A stretch of DNA of 64,000 nucleotides from Cruorifilaria tuberocauda (Eukaryota; Nematoda; Chromadorea; Rhabditida; Onchocercidae). The position numbers and the translations under genes are program-made. Positions 1-13,900 of the stretch are shown here, one piece after another (the first letter of the stretch is position 1; every line of letters starts with the position of its first letter). The stretch is taken from contig JABVXU010000257.1 in NCBI GenBank assembly GCA_013365365.1, positions 1 through 64,000 of the forward strand, written 5' to 3'. Under the pieces are notes generated by a model. It was not told the DNA's origin. It made no database searches and was given only the letters and a program-made list of their open reading frames with translations.

Positions 1-161
1 AATAATAATAAATGTATTGCTTGCAAAATAGTAATTTTACTTCTTTGTGCATCGAACAATTTAATCAAACTCCTTTGCAATTGAAATCTTTTTAGCTAAA
101 ACAATAAAATAAGCCAATAGGAATGAAATTAATTGAAATAAAATAATGACAAATATTCTAG

Positions 162-3100
162 GCAATAACTTTGGATTCGAAAAAATTGGATAGAAATAGT
201 GCGACTGAAAGCGAATTACAAATGAGTAACAATAGTGAGACGAATGTGCAAGGTTAAATTAAAAATTTTTTTTTTTTGAAATTGTTTTCTTTTTTTAGAG
301 TTTTTTAATTTATTAAAAAATAATATAAAAATTTGTTAGAAATTTCTAGATTGATTGACTGATTGATTTTTTCAAAATTTTTTGTATTTTTTATTGATTA
401 TATTTTCTTTTTTAATTATTATCAAATTTTTGAGAATGAATTCATCGCATTTTTTTTTGAAAAGATTTTATCAAATTTTTTGCTTATTAAAATCTTTTAG
501 CTTAAACAATTAAAATAAACTAATGAAAAAAAAAAGATTAATAAAATAAAATTATAAATAATTAAAGGAATTATTAAAAGATTTAATTTACACTTAGTTG
601 GCATATCTTATTTTTTTTAATAAGATATTTATTGATTGTTTTTTTTCAACTTTTTCTTGTTTCTAATTGATCCTTGTGATAATTGATTATCACAGCAAAT
701 AGTTATCAGTCATTAATTTAACTTACACAATACATTATTACTTTTCAATGTTATCTTATACAAATTTGAATTGTATGAATGAAAATTAAAATCGTGAAAT
801 TATTAAAGGATCAAGAAAAATATGATCGAGAAAAAAATCCATCTTTTTTTTTGTAGATGTCAAGAAAAAATTATCACAACAGAATGAATCGATCGTTGGT
901 ATTGAAGCTGGACATGAAACGCTTATTGAAATTGATAAGGATGGAAAGGTATAATTGGGAATCATTTAAATTTTAAAAGTTATCTTATTTTGATTGGGAC
1001 TTCTCAACTATTATAATTATAAGAAATGATTTAATTAACCGTAATATATCATAGTATCCGGTAAATTTATTTAGTAATTCAAAAAAGTTATCATTTCAGA
1101 TTATAATTATTGAACTGATAGAGATAAACTTTAAATTTCAATAACTGTCCTTAGCTTTGGCTTAAAAATCAATTTTAAAAAATTGAATTAAAAATTTGGA
1201 ATTACAAAATCTTTTGTTTTTCAGATTAAATTTTTTTTTTGCTATATTCAAATTTCTTCTGTTAAATTAATTAAGTAATTATTGATAGTTTAAATATGAT
1301 TACGAAGTATTTGTTCGCATGCATTTTTATTTTGGCTTAAAATTTAGGGTTTGGGATTAAGTATAGTTGGTGGTTCCGATACGGTATTGGGTACAGTGGT
1401 AATTCATGAAGTATATCCGGATGGTGCTGCAGCAATTGATGGCCGATTAAAACCTGGTGATCAAGTTCTTGAGGTAATGACTTGGAGTATTTTTATTGAT
1501 TTCTTTTTTTAATATAATTAGTTCAATTAATCTGATATATCTAGTGATAGATAAAATTATTGAGATTGAAAATTTGTTTTAAAACACGAAACGAATATTA
1601 CTTAATTACTTGGCTATATACTTATATATGAATGCAAGAAATTTGAAAGTTTAGATGGATTATCGATAAATATATTTACTTAATTTTCCAACTAAATTTA
1701 GGTAAACGGCATATCGTTACGCGGTGTAAGTCATGAGCAAGCTATTTTACTACTTAGAAGGACTCCAACTAAGGTTTGTTTATTATTTATTTATTGTTTT
1801 TCTAAAAAACAAACAGAAAAATGGAAAATTGAAAATAGGTTTAATTAAATTATCAAAGTTCAACATGTTTAGCTTTTATTCTGGTTGAGTTTTGTGTTCG
1901 AAAAATTGCAAATTCTTATCTTTGAACTTCTAAATTTAATTAAATCATTAATTGGATATTTGGTAATTTTAATTTTCGTAGTTAATAAGTTAATAAAAAC
2001 GCTATAAATGATAAGATCTAGATATTCTTGAAAGAGTAATTTGGTAAAAGTAAATAAGTAATTGGGAACAACGGAAATTATTTAAATTTGATATTCAATT
2101 ACTGCTAATTATCGTAGAAATTATAAAAACTGATTAATGATCCAATTTATCTAATCTGAGATAAAGCATTTTGAAAAAGTATTGGTATATAATAAGGTAT
2201 TGACATGAAAAGCCTGTTTTATATATAATAAAGAGAAGGGAAGTAAATTGAAATTGATAAATCAAATCCACTTTAATATTAAATCAGTTATTCTTCAAAT
2301 TAAGGTTTCTTTACTGGTATATCGTGATGTAAATCTGCAACTATCACTCTTGGATCCGACGCAAATTTACAATATTTTCGAAATGGAGCTTACCAAGAAG
2401 CCAGGTCGAGGACTGGGACTCAGTATAGTAGGCCGAAAAAATGAGCCTGGTGTCTATGTTTCGGAAGTTGTTAAAGGTGGTGCTGCAGATGCTGATGGAC
2501 GCCTAATTCAAGGCGATCAGGTTATATTATCAATGAATTTCTTCACCACAAATCAATAACTCGATTTTTATCGTTAAAAAATTTTCCTCATTACTGAAAT
2601 CATTTCTTCAGTCCTTTTGTTTGGCTTAATTCATTTCTCACTTACTTACTTTCACTTACATTTTATTATACTTTGGGGTATCATGCAAAATCATGTATAA
2701 CTTTACTAAATTAGTAAGGAAAAGAGATCTTTTTGAACGTTAACTTTCGTTCATCTAGTAATAACTAATTATATTTTTATAATAATTTTAATTGTATAGA
2801 AAGATATAAAGCATGAATTTATACAGAGATTCAATAACTAGTAAATTAATTGCTAACTGATCACCCCAATAAGTTAGTGGATCAAATTTCAGATGCAATA
2901 CTTGGCCTTCTGTTAACTCCTCTTCGTGAATTGAATTGCAGTGGAAACTTTAGTTACTAAAAAAAAAAATTATTTAAAAAGTTATTATAGCTAGAGAGAG
3001 AGAAGAGTTTAAAGCTTTATCAAATGATTTACTTTTAGATACTAGCTGTTAATGGCCAAGATGTGGCAAGTTCAATGCAAGAAGATGTTGCAGCAAAATT

Positions 3101-4522
3101 AAAAGTACTTATCAAGATTAATCATTTTTGCTATTGGAAAAGTAATGATGCTTAAATTCCACTAAAAAGTAAATCAATTCACTCTTCCGAGACTAATTCT
3201 TTTACCTTGTAGCAAACAGAAGTAAGCAATGTAATTTATATTCAAATAAATTTTAGGCATGTACCGGTCGTGTCACGCTAAAAGTTGGCCGTTGGAAATT
3301 GACGGAAGCAGCTAATAAAGCTCATGCAGCAGCAGAAGCAGCTTTATCAAATAGTGAACGACACTCCGTCGGTGATGGCATACAACAATTGAAATTAGCA
3401 AAAACAACACCTGAAATCAAATTATTTACGCCAAATAATGGTTATTGATTTTTTTTTTTTGCAAAAAATTACTCCTGAAAAGTGATTTATTGAATTGTGA
3501 AAATATGTGGAAAAATTTTATTCAAAATTGAATTTTATTTATGCCATTTTTAGTATCATGGAATATGCAGCTTTTTTTAGAAATTTGAAATTCTTCTAAA
3601 CGGTTTCCGGAAATTTCAGAAGGTAATTCAGTTTCGTTAACATCTATTTCAAAGCATCAGATAACTGTAAATGAGGAAACTCAACCATCACAAATTATAT
3701 ATGCTGACCTTTCACCGGTAACAGAAGAATCTAGTAGTGGAGCGGATCAGGTTAATTTGCAATTTCACTCATCGAATTTATCACTTATCATTTAACAACT
3801 AAAAATAAATGAATTAACTTATCACTCATTTACTTCATTCTTTACTTACAATAAAAATTTATTATACTGTATTGTGATTATCTTAGTCAAATATTATTAC
3901 TTTTTTATTCTTTCATTTCAGAAATCATCCATTGCTGATGAGGAAAGTTCATCGATGAATAGCTCAGGTCAAAATAAGGAAATTGAGCTTATCAAAGATT
4001 TGAGGGAAGAGAATTGTGATTCATTACTAGTGGTACTAAAGAAAATTCCGGATCAACAATTAGGTATGGGAATTGGTAAACGTACACGTGGTATCTTAGT
4101 TACTTCACTGCAACCTGGTAGTGTTGCAGCTGAAAAATTAAAAGTTGGTGATCGTTTAATGGCAGTTAATGGTGTAGCAGTAACTGATCAGGTTTGCTTA
4201 TTTTACAACTTACCCGAAATTCAATTTTCAGCCTTTATCAGTTAGAAAATATTATTTAAAAATTTTTAGGTTTTTTTTAAGAAATTTCAAAATTGAAATG
4301 CATGATTCACATTTTGGAAAAATTTTTTTTCAATTTATTATAATTTATTTTATAATTTGTGAAAGATGGGACAATTGAATTTCCTTTCTTTTTTTTTGTA
4401 GTAATTAAATTTGAGGTTATTAAATTGAAATATTTTAGCTATCAGCAGTAGCATTAGTGAAAGCAAGTGGTAAGAAGTTATGGTTACAAATATCGCGGCC
4501 AAGAATTCGTCAAAATTCATAA
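162..4522 (+). CDS. mpz-1: Multi-PDZ domain scaffold protein, C-terminal part (mpz-1/MUPP1 type)
   Basis: The 3' end of a spliced gene whose 5' part lies left of the window. Ten exons chain in phase: 162-252, 857-948, 1348-1473, 1702-1773, 2305-2520, 3039-3104, 3257-3440, 3620-3750, 3922-4191, 4439-4522, giving about 443 residues to the TAA. Three PDZ domains are visible. The first (exons 2-4) has the carboxylate-binding loop GLGLSIVGG and [12 protein letters not shown]. The second (exons 5-7) has GLGLSIVG and GDQILAVNG. The third (exons 9-10) has the variant loop LGMGIG and [10 protein letters not shown] and finishes 6 residues before the stop. Low-complexity linkers rich in Ser, Glu and Ala separate them. 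PDZ proteins of this family are cytoplasmic scaffolds binding C-terminal tails of receptors and junction proteins. Other multi-PDZ scaffolds (INADL, a syntrophin-like protein) cannot be excluded from three domains, but tandem PDZs running to the C-terminus favour MPZ-1/MUPP1. The exon at 2305 uses a weak AAG acceptor. Confidence 0.82.
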
Positions 4523-4535
4523 ATTTTCATCTATG

Positions 4536-4541
4536 AATAAA
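4536..4541 (+). terminator. Poly(A) signal of mpz-1
   Basis: A canonical AATAAA starts 14 bases after the TAA of the multi-PDZ gene, followed by an A-run. This would make an extremely short 3' UTR. Assignment is by position only. Confidence 0.45.
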
Positions 4542-7457
4542 TTTTTTAAAAAAAAAAAACCTGAGCTTTTTATGATAAAATATCATTTTCTTTTATTTCT
4601 TTCTAAAATGAATTATCAAATTAAGTAAATGATAATGATAATGATAATTTGACTTTGGAATATTTCAGGGTTAATTAAACTTTACGAAAATGAAATTTAC
4701 AGATATTATTATGAGATATGAATCCTCATTTAATAAAAGTACTTGTTTTGTTTTGTCTTTTTTTTTTGTGAGATATGAAGCAATTCTCCGTTGAAAGCTT
4801 CTTTTCCTATAATTCCCAAAATAATTAATTTCAGTTTAAAATACTATTTTAGCTTAAACAGTAGAAGAGAGTATAAATAAATTGAAGAGACTTTCTTTTT
4901 TTTTGTTTTGTTTTTTTAATAGCGATTCAATTGTATATAATGTAATGGAAAAGTTTTTTTTTTCTGTAAAAATGTTAGCTTCGTTGCTTCAAAAGTTCAT
5001 TTGCATATTTCAAGTAATTGTATAAATAAGTTTTTCATTATTATATGTAAATTTACAAACTTTCTGTTTTTCTTTTTCTTTTTGTTTTTACAAAATTATA
5101 CCAATTTACGCTTATTACTGTAAAATTTGTTTTTTGTTAATATTAATATGATATTATTAGGATGTTGTAAGATGCAAGCGTACTTTTCAAATATGTTGTA
5201 AATTAATTGTTATTTTACTTTATCATTAATTAATTAATTAATTAATATGCTATTTTACACAAATGCTGTCACTTATAATAATTAATTTTTGTGTGAGAGT
5301 TTTTTTTTTTCAAAAAACCACAAAGTTTCATAAGGATTTATTTTTAAATTGAAGCTTTATTCGATGTTTCGAGAATTTATTATTTGGAAGTTAGCTGTTA
5401 AATCGATTTTTTTTCAAGTCAGTCCTAATCAGAATATAATTTGATTTACAATGAGTGAAATAAGTGATGAACATCATGGAAAAGTATAGTTTGAAATGAT
5501 AAAATGATAAAAGCGATCATGATCGATTTGAATGTTAGGTGATGAATTCAGTGGTGAGAATTAAAATTTTTCTTTTTTGTTGGCTATTTCTTCATGATTG
5601 CATTTTATTTTGTAATAAATGAATGAAAGTACTACTGTTCCTGATCTTTTTCCTCAACATTTTGAGAAATAATCCGGGAAAAAATTTGAAAATTAAATCT
5701 TATTTGAATCTTTTATCTATTTTGTTTAATTTATCATTTATCACAATTATGCTAATTCTGTGATAACACAAATTTAAATTATAAAATGTTGGGTATTATT
5801 GAAATTGGATTGCAACAGAGTGGAAAATTTTTAGCAGAAGTAAAATTTTTCATGAATAATATGATTTTGCAAGAAAAAAAATCAATTAAAAAAACTTTAG
5901 AACTCAAGGAAATAACAATATATTCTGCAGAATTGAAATTAATGAAGTTAATTAATATATTAGTTCAGCTTTTTCTCTTTTATCTTAGCCAGTATTAAAG
6001 TAATAACTTTATTTGTAATACTATGATTGAATTAATTAATTATAATAGAAGTTGGATACAAAACGATAATGCGATAAGTAATTAGGTTAAATAGATCTGA
6101 ATAACTGTATATCATATCAAATTAAATGATATTACTAAGAGATGAAATTAATGAATATCATAATAACCAAGTTATTTCTCACGATAAATAATGATGATGA
6201 TAATTGACTTCAATTATTGGAATGAAATTTCTGAGAGTAAAAAGTTCATGCTCTGAAGTGAAATCGACAAGTAACTACAACATGTCAGATCAAATTAGAT
6301 TTTAGCATTTGAAACATTTGATATTAGTGAAATTTTCATAATAACAATTGAACAAAATATTGAAAATGGATATTTTATTAAGTTTAATTTTAAATTAATG
6401 ATAATTAATTGCATTTATTGCATTGAAAGGAATGTTAACTTCATGAGTGATTATCTTTATCATTCATAATTTGCATAATTTCATATTTTACTCAAAAGAA
6501 AATGAAATGAAAAAGTAATCAGAAAAATAACGAAAATTTCAATTTTATTGTTTTATTTTTATTTTTTATATTTAATTAAATAATGTTTCAGTTTTTAATT
6601 TTTAATTAAATATTATTTTTTAACAAAGATAATACGATCTTTTTTAAGAATATTTTTTATTATTTTAAAAATTTTTAATTATAACTTTTTAATAGGAATT
6701 TAATTTTTCCCTTAATTTTACATTTCAAAAAATTTTAATTATAACTTTTAATAGAATAACATATTTTGTTCTTTAATTCTTTAAAATTTTTACCGTTCTT
6801 ATCTTTTGTTCAGAAATCACAATTAAAAAGGTTACTGAAAAAAAAAAACTTATTTAAATTATGTTAATTTCTTCTCCTTTTTTTTTAAACTATTAATTAA
6901 AAGAATGATTGCTAATTGAATGGTTAAGTAATAGCTTATCAATAGCAATGATAAAGATTAACAGTAATTAATGTATGCTTTAAATTTCATAACAATTAAT
7001 AGGTTAAATTAATTTAAATTTAAATTTAACTGCTAATTTCTTCAGTGGGAAAAAATTACTCTTAAAAATTTTTATCATATGAATGATAAGATTGTATACG
7101 AGTGAGTATTGAGGGAACCGTTGCCATGGTATCCAATGTTATACGCTAACATTTATACTAAATTTGCTAACAAATAATTCACTATTGATAATTTTCAGCA
7201 ACATTTAACAAATTATCGTTAAATTTTTACCAGTGATATAATTTTCCGTTAAATTAAAATTTTTTTGAATAATTTTATTGTGAAATTTTAAAACAACTTT
7301 AATCACTCATTTATCATTTCATTTATTTTCGTTAATAATTATTTTACTTTTATTGTTGTTGTAAATCTTTTTGATGAGTTAAGTTATGAGTTTTGATAAG
7401 TTAAGGTAAGAAAGTTTGGAATCAATTAAAAAGTAAGCTAATATATAGTAAAGTAAT

Positions 7458-7788
7458 TAATTAATTAATGAGAGTTATATTAATACAATTAAGTGTTTAA
7501 GGTTATCTTGTTTATTTAAGATCATTCACTTTTATTAATTTATTTTTAATCATAATTAATTAATGAGAGTTATATTAATATAATTAAGTGTTTAAGGTTA
7601 TCTTGTTTATTCAAGATGAGGTAGGTGCAATACCGGGTCGACCCGCGGTAGGTGAGGAGCAAGCCCCTTCAAACCCACTGAGGTCTCAAAAATAGGATAA
7701 TCTCGAAGTGATCGATTGACCACATATCAGAGATTAAGCTGATAAGAACAGATACTAGTCATTTTTACTAATTTATTTTTAACCATTT
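7458..7788. repeat. 65-bp direct repeat, period 95 bp, second copy interrupted
   Basis: Bases 7458-7522 and 7553-7617 match at 63 of 65 positions (two transitions). Sequence after copy 1 (about 7524-7555, CACTTTTATTAATTTATTTT and on) reappears in diverged form at about 7759-7788. The duplicated unit is therefore longer than 65 bp, and the second copy is split by the GC-rich block at 7618-7757. No protein-coding potential. Confidence 0.8.
7618..7757. mobile_element. GC-rich insertion of about 140 bp, possible short non-autonomous element
   Basis: This block is far richer in G+C than its surroundings and interrupts the second copy of a duplicated AT-rich unit, so it looks inserted. It contains the 10-base perfect palindrome GGGTCGACCC (7636-7645 approximately) inside a longer imperfect one, and CTTCAAACCC, faintly reminiscent of a pol III B box. 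AGAT occurs at both edges and could be a short target-site duplication, but 4 bases is weak evidence. It has no open frame. I do not recognise the family. A SINE, MITE or other repeat relic are all possible. Confidence 0.4.
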
Positions 7789-7935
7789 CATTTTAGTCAT
7801 TTTTTGAAATGTAAAATTAAAATTAATCAAATAAACTTTTCTCAAACTACGCTTGCTATGCTGCATTTTTCATATTGCTTATGGAAGAGGGAAATTGTAA
7901 TTTCATGATATTTGTTGATTGTGATATGATAAGTG

Positions 7936-10900
7936 ATGGTTATTCGCCCTTCAACTGAGAAGTGGTCAAAGGAAGAGTTGGAAGATCGTTATCATGTTCT
8001 TTATCAGCAGCATTATAGCTTGAAACGAAGTTATAATGAATTGGAAAGTAAACTGAAACGGTAAGTTCATTCAATTACTCCACAATTAATATCAATAACT
8101 TTTAAATTCAAAATATTTAATAGGTCAAATGCAAAGATGAAACGTGTTACCGGGAAAGATTGCGGGAATGATGATATTAATTATGCTGAATTAATTAAAG
8201 AAAATCGATTACTTACAAATAAAGTAAGTTAATAATTTGACTTTTTCATTAAATTAAATAAGTTACTAATTTGACTTTTTCTTTAAATTCAAATAAAATT
8301 GCAATTGCTGATAAAAAGCATAGTGATTTTTACTTTTTTTTAATTTACCTTCACTTTTTATTTCAGGATATTTACTTTCATATAACAATCAATGGTGCGG
8401 GGAATTACCAAATTAACTAAATGTAGACTAATTATTTGATTGGAATATAATTACCGTTCTTATCATCAGCTGCTCTTATCAGTAGTATAGATTTTAATTG
8501 AATAAAATTTTTAATTACAGTTGAAAAATTTGAAGCAACAAGTTCTAAGTTATGCCAGGCCTGGAACATCAGCATCTACTTCGCAGGTTAATTATAACTA
8601 GCTTATTATTACAATCATTTTTCTTTCTTGGCCAATAATTGCACATATTTTCTTCTGTAATAACTTAAAAGGCCTAGCATTTATCAGGCTCGTCCACCTG
8701 TACAACGGCCACAATCAGCCTTACCACGAAGAGTCAACCCTCCACAGCAAACTGCCAGTGCTCCTTCAATACAATTTGTTAACGTTCAACAAAGGCCAGC
8801 AACAGATGTGCCAAAAGTGCCCGATAGGTAAGTTTAAAAGTAAGTAGTGCAGTAGAACAGATAGGTTAAAAATTGTAAAAGAATATTTTTATCATTTTGT
8901 AAATTAATGAAAATTAATTAAATTAATTAGATTGATTAAAAAATTAATTAAAACAAATTAATTAAAAATTAACAGAGAAAATCAGTAAGAATGTCTGTAT
9001 CAGTAAGAAATTTTCAAATTAAAAAAAAAATTAATTTCCAGCTACTAAATTAAAATGACTGTATTTGAATTGTTTGTGCTGGTAAATTTTAAATTAAAAA
9101 TTAATCTACGTTTTTTCCAATATATTATAAAGTGAAGAGATAAAAAGGAATTGATAAAGATAGAAGGAAAATGGTGAGAAGAGAAAGAAAGAAGGAAAGA
9201 AAAGAGGAAATTTTATTAATTTAGTTAATAATTAAATTTTAAAAATTGAAGGAAGTCATTAATTTTGGATAAAACGCTTTTCGTCAAATTAAACAGAGAA
9301 TTGAAGGAAAAAGATGATGAATGCTCTTTGCTAACATGCAAATTAAAAAATGTTCAACAGGTAAGCTTTAAATTATTTTCTTTCTTTTTTCATATTTCAC
9401 TTAAATAGCTAATCAATTATTTCATTGCTTTTACTCTATCTTATCATGATATTCATTTTTTATCAAGATAATTATTAAATTATTTTGAAGATAACTATTA
9501 AATTATTTATTGCTTTTACTTTATCTTATCATGATATTCATTTTTTATTAAGATAGTTATAAAAATTTTTCGTTATTTTTATTTTGTTCGTACTTTATTC
9601 ATTAAAGAAAATCGATTATTTAATTAAATTAATTTAACCTATATTTCTTTAAGTAGTTATTTAATTATTTCACTGTTTTCCCTTTATTTTATCATGATAT
9701 TCACTTTTTATTAAGATAGCTATTAAATTATTTCGTTGCTCTCACTTTATTTTATTAAGATATTCGTTTTTTTTAAGGTAACTATTAAATTACTTCATTG
9801 CTTATTTATATTTTATACTTTATTTATGCTATATTTATACTTTATTGATATTCTATTGAAATAAATATTAAATTATTTCGTTGATTTTTCCATATTTTAC
9901 TATAACACTTATTTCATATTAAAATATCTCAAATAAATTATTCCATCATTCTTTTCCGTATTTTGCTGTATTTTATTCAAAATCTTTATCAGTTCTTTTG
10001 ATTATCAAATTTTATCAATATTTAATAATAATATTTTTCTTCGTATTTAACTTATAAGCTATTAAAATTATTTGAAAAAAAAAAACGAAATAAATTTATA
10101 AAGTTTATTCCTGTAAAAAATTAACATGAATATTTGAAAATTTTGCTTTAATTAATTAAATACTTAATTTCATTTTATCAATCAATTTTTTTATATGAAT
10201 AATTTTATCATTGATGGAATATTTTCATGATTTAATTTTTACTTAAAAAACAAAAAAAAATAAATTCGATTTTTTTTCTTGAAAAATATTTAATCAATTC
10301 TTTGATTTTTCCCTCCCGTCTTCTCATTTTTTCAAAATTTAATTATGCTAATTTTGTCATTTCATTTGCAGCAATTGGTTAAGCTTAAAGATGAATACGA
10401 TCAATTGCTTGAGCAATTTCAAGCTAAGCAATATGAAGGAATGAAATTGCAAAAGCAATACGATGAGACATCGTCGAATATTAGCATTGTAACTGATAAT
10501 GCAACGATTGCGAAACAATTTAAAAATATTCAAATTTTGGAGAAAGAATTAGAAGTGATGCGAGAGGAGAATGAAATGTTGCATAAAGCAAATGAGAAAC
10601 TTGTACAAAAGTTTGTCCATTGATTATTGCTAAAATTTAATTTTTATTTAAATTTCATTTATAAAAATGCATTAATTCATTCGTTTTTTTTCTTCCTTCT
10701 ATAATCCATGCATAATTTATTATTTCAGAGGAAAAAACAAAAGGTAAGTAATAAATTTTGTATATATATATATAATTAAACTTTAGTAAATATAAAGTAA
10801 AATGCTATATTTATAAGTTAAGTAACCAAAAATAGGAAGCTTTATGAAATTATTTCTGCTAATTTTGAGCAATTAATTATAGCTCATTAACAATTGAACA

Positions 10901-13900
10901 ATTAGCAATGGAAGAGGTCAAAGGTCGAGAAACGGTCAATGATCAACATGTATTGGAGTTGGAGAAACAATTGAATGAATTATTTGCAAAGTACTCTCAA
11001 TTAAAGCAAAATTATCAAAATTTAATGCAAACAAAATTGGAATTGGACGAGCGATTAAAACAACAGAATGCTATGATAACAAAGGAAAAAGCTATCATTA
11101 CTGATAAAGCTGAACGAATGAATCAATTTGAGAAGAAGAAGATGGAAGATTTTGGAGTAAACAATGTTTGTTTTCTTATCAGCATGATAAGTTGATAAGA
11201 TGATAAGTTGTTTTTATCAAAGTTCTAGGAAAATTCAAAAAGATAAAAAATGAAATATTGAAATATTTAAATAAATAATAATTTTGCTTTAATTAATTAA
11301 ATACTATAAATGAAAAAATAAATTAGAATAGATTTAAAATTGTTTTTTTTTCAAATAGGAAATTGAAAATTTGATTTGAAATTTCAGAAACTCGATAAAA
11401 CAGACTTCAGTCTTGTAAAAATATATGAAGATTTAACACGAATCGTTGAAGCGCATATTCTCGAGAGATCAACATCATCTGATAATGATAACGATGATAA
11501 TGGAGCAACGGTAGAACGGGAGCATATTGATAAGTAAAATTTATTTGTTTTTTTTTTAAGTCTAAGCTAATTTTAGTTTTTTTTTTATTTACTGTAAATG
11601 AATTAATTTTTTTACCTAAGTTCATTTTAATAATTCACCTTGATCAGTATTTTTCCAAAAGCTTAATTAAGATGGCGAATGATGTATATGGAAATTTATG
11701 GTGAACTTGAAAAAGTACGAAATATGCTACTCATCCAGCATAATATCAACGAACAACATCTTCAAGAGGTATTTCTTGATTTTATCATTTTTTGAATAAT
11801 CGATTTTTCAATTATCATATTAATTCATATGATAGTTTTTTATACGAATGCATAATTTACATTTTATTTAATTTAATAAATTCTTATTAAGATAAGTAAT
11901 ATACGTGGTAAGTAATTTAATGAATAATAATATAAACAATAACATAGGTAAATAAAGAATAATACAGGTAAATTAACAGGTAAATAATAATATAAATAAT
12001 AATACAGATATATTACATTTTGTTAATAAATTACAACCTAACTTTCTTACCTTTAATAACTCTACCTGTTCAATAATTAAATTATAATAAGTTAACTCGA
12101 AATAAATCTATTAATTCACATAAATTTCTTATACTTTTAATAGTATTTTACTTTTATTTTCAGGTTTCTTTCCTTCATTTATTACTATTAGTAAATAATT
12201 AACTTATGAGAAAACGATTTTAAGTAATTGGAAATATAATTATGCAAATGAACTTATAAAGAAATGATTTTAAATAATTGGAAATACAATTATAGAGAAT
12301 AAAATAATCAAAGAATTGAATAGCTTAAGCAAAAATTTTAAATATTTTTTTTTTGCAGCATAATTGAATGCATGAAAAGAATGAATTGATATTATAAATT
12401 TCAAATTTTTAAAATTTCTTTTAATAATTTCAGATAGCTTTATTAAATCAAAATTTGCATCAAGCGAAAGCACAATCTGAGTGCAAAATAAAAGATTTGG
12501 TAGTGAAATTAGCTGAACGTGAAGCTGAAGTTACAAATTTAGAAATGCGATTGAAAACATTAGCATATGACGAACAAATGCCTATTCCACGTGCTACGGT
12601 AAATAATTTTAACGTAAAATTAATATTAGCCTTGATATTTGATTTAAATAAGCTTGATTAAAGGTGGCGAAACTTTGAAATTACCTGATCGTTTACTTTT
12701 TGCATTAAATTTCATAAATGAACCTGATCGGGTCTAATGTAACAAGAAATAGCAATAAATCATGCTCAATTATCAATTTAAATCTTAAGATATTCTAAGA
12801 ATTCCAAGCATTAAATAATAATTAAATTTGACAATTTTTAATTTTATAAAGTTTATTAACTTTTATCAAATTTCACGAAATACTCTTCGAGAAATTGATA
12901 AAAATATGACACTAGGCAATTTTTTATCCTCCCTTTCCTTCTTCTGATAAGAATGTTTTAGACGAAGAAAGGTCAAGTGGAAACGAACGAAATGATGTTG
13001 CATTTGTCGAGAATAGTATTGACCCCTCAGGGTCTATCACAAATTGGAACTATTCGACCTGTTCTATTCTTGGCAATTGAATTTTACGATTTTGAATTGC
13101 AAACAACGCCAATGTTAAACGGTCCTGAGTAAGTTTAAGGAAATCAACGCAGCATAACCTGAGTAATCTCAAGAAGATTTCGTTTACGGACAGTAAGATT
13201 TTGGAAAGCTTTTCTTCTACTTAGGAATACCAATTGAATGAATGACCTTTGGAAAAGGTCACACCAAAAAAAACCTACAATTTATTACTGATATGATATC
13301 AATATTCTTCATACTAAATTCTAAATTTTTTACATCATACTCATTCAATACTACTACCTGTTGAACTAAACCACCTTTTTAAAGTGTAAACTTACTTTTT
13401 TTCATACAAAAAAAATACTCTGAATATTGAATTTCAGGATACGATTGGATTTTTCAACAATTTATGATATTGTCGTTTCAAATTTATTCCTTCATTATTT
13501 GGAAACAGTAAGTATATTTTGATGACAGTGAGTATTTTATAGTATATTCAACAAAAAAAAAAGAGAAGCAGAAATAAATTTATTTTGATTTTTTAATAAT
13601 TTAATTTAAAAATTTACTAAACATTATAGATTTCGGTTAAATTTTATGGCCAAAAAAAAAGAAGAAGATAAAAAAAATTTAGCATGGTATAACAATAGAA
13701 ATGTATCATCCACGTGGTACCGATTACGTACTTTCATCAATTGGTATCATTTCATTGAAACATTTGGCGGACGTGACTGAATCATACCATGGCGTACTTC
13801 ATATGAAATCATCACGTGATGGTTGTTTATTTGCAACAATCGAATATGATATTACCATAAATACTAAAATGATTAATGCATTAGTTTTGCAAAAGGTTAA

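Larger units (their letters stand above)
4523..7935. other. Intergenic region, 3.4 kb
   Basis: AT-rich DNA between the multi-PDZ gene and the mks-5-like gene. It holds homopolymer runs and many short motifs of the type TTATCA/TGATAA. A 70-codon open frame at 5786-5998 is low-complexity with no recognisable domain, so I do not call it a gene. The only distinctive structure is the 65-bp direct repeat and GC-rich insertion at 7458-7788. No RNA gene was recognised. Confidence 0.7.

Noticed and set aside
5786..5998. 70-codon open frame in the first intergenic region
   Set aside because: Lys/Leu/Ile-rich low-complexity peptide, no flanking exons in phase, no domain. Expected by chance in AT-rich DNA.
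7618..7700. tRNA or 5S-like gene in the GC-rich block
   Set aside because: No cloverleaf, acceptor pairing or full A/B boxes could be built. Only a partial B-box resemblance.
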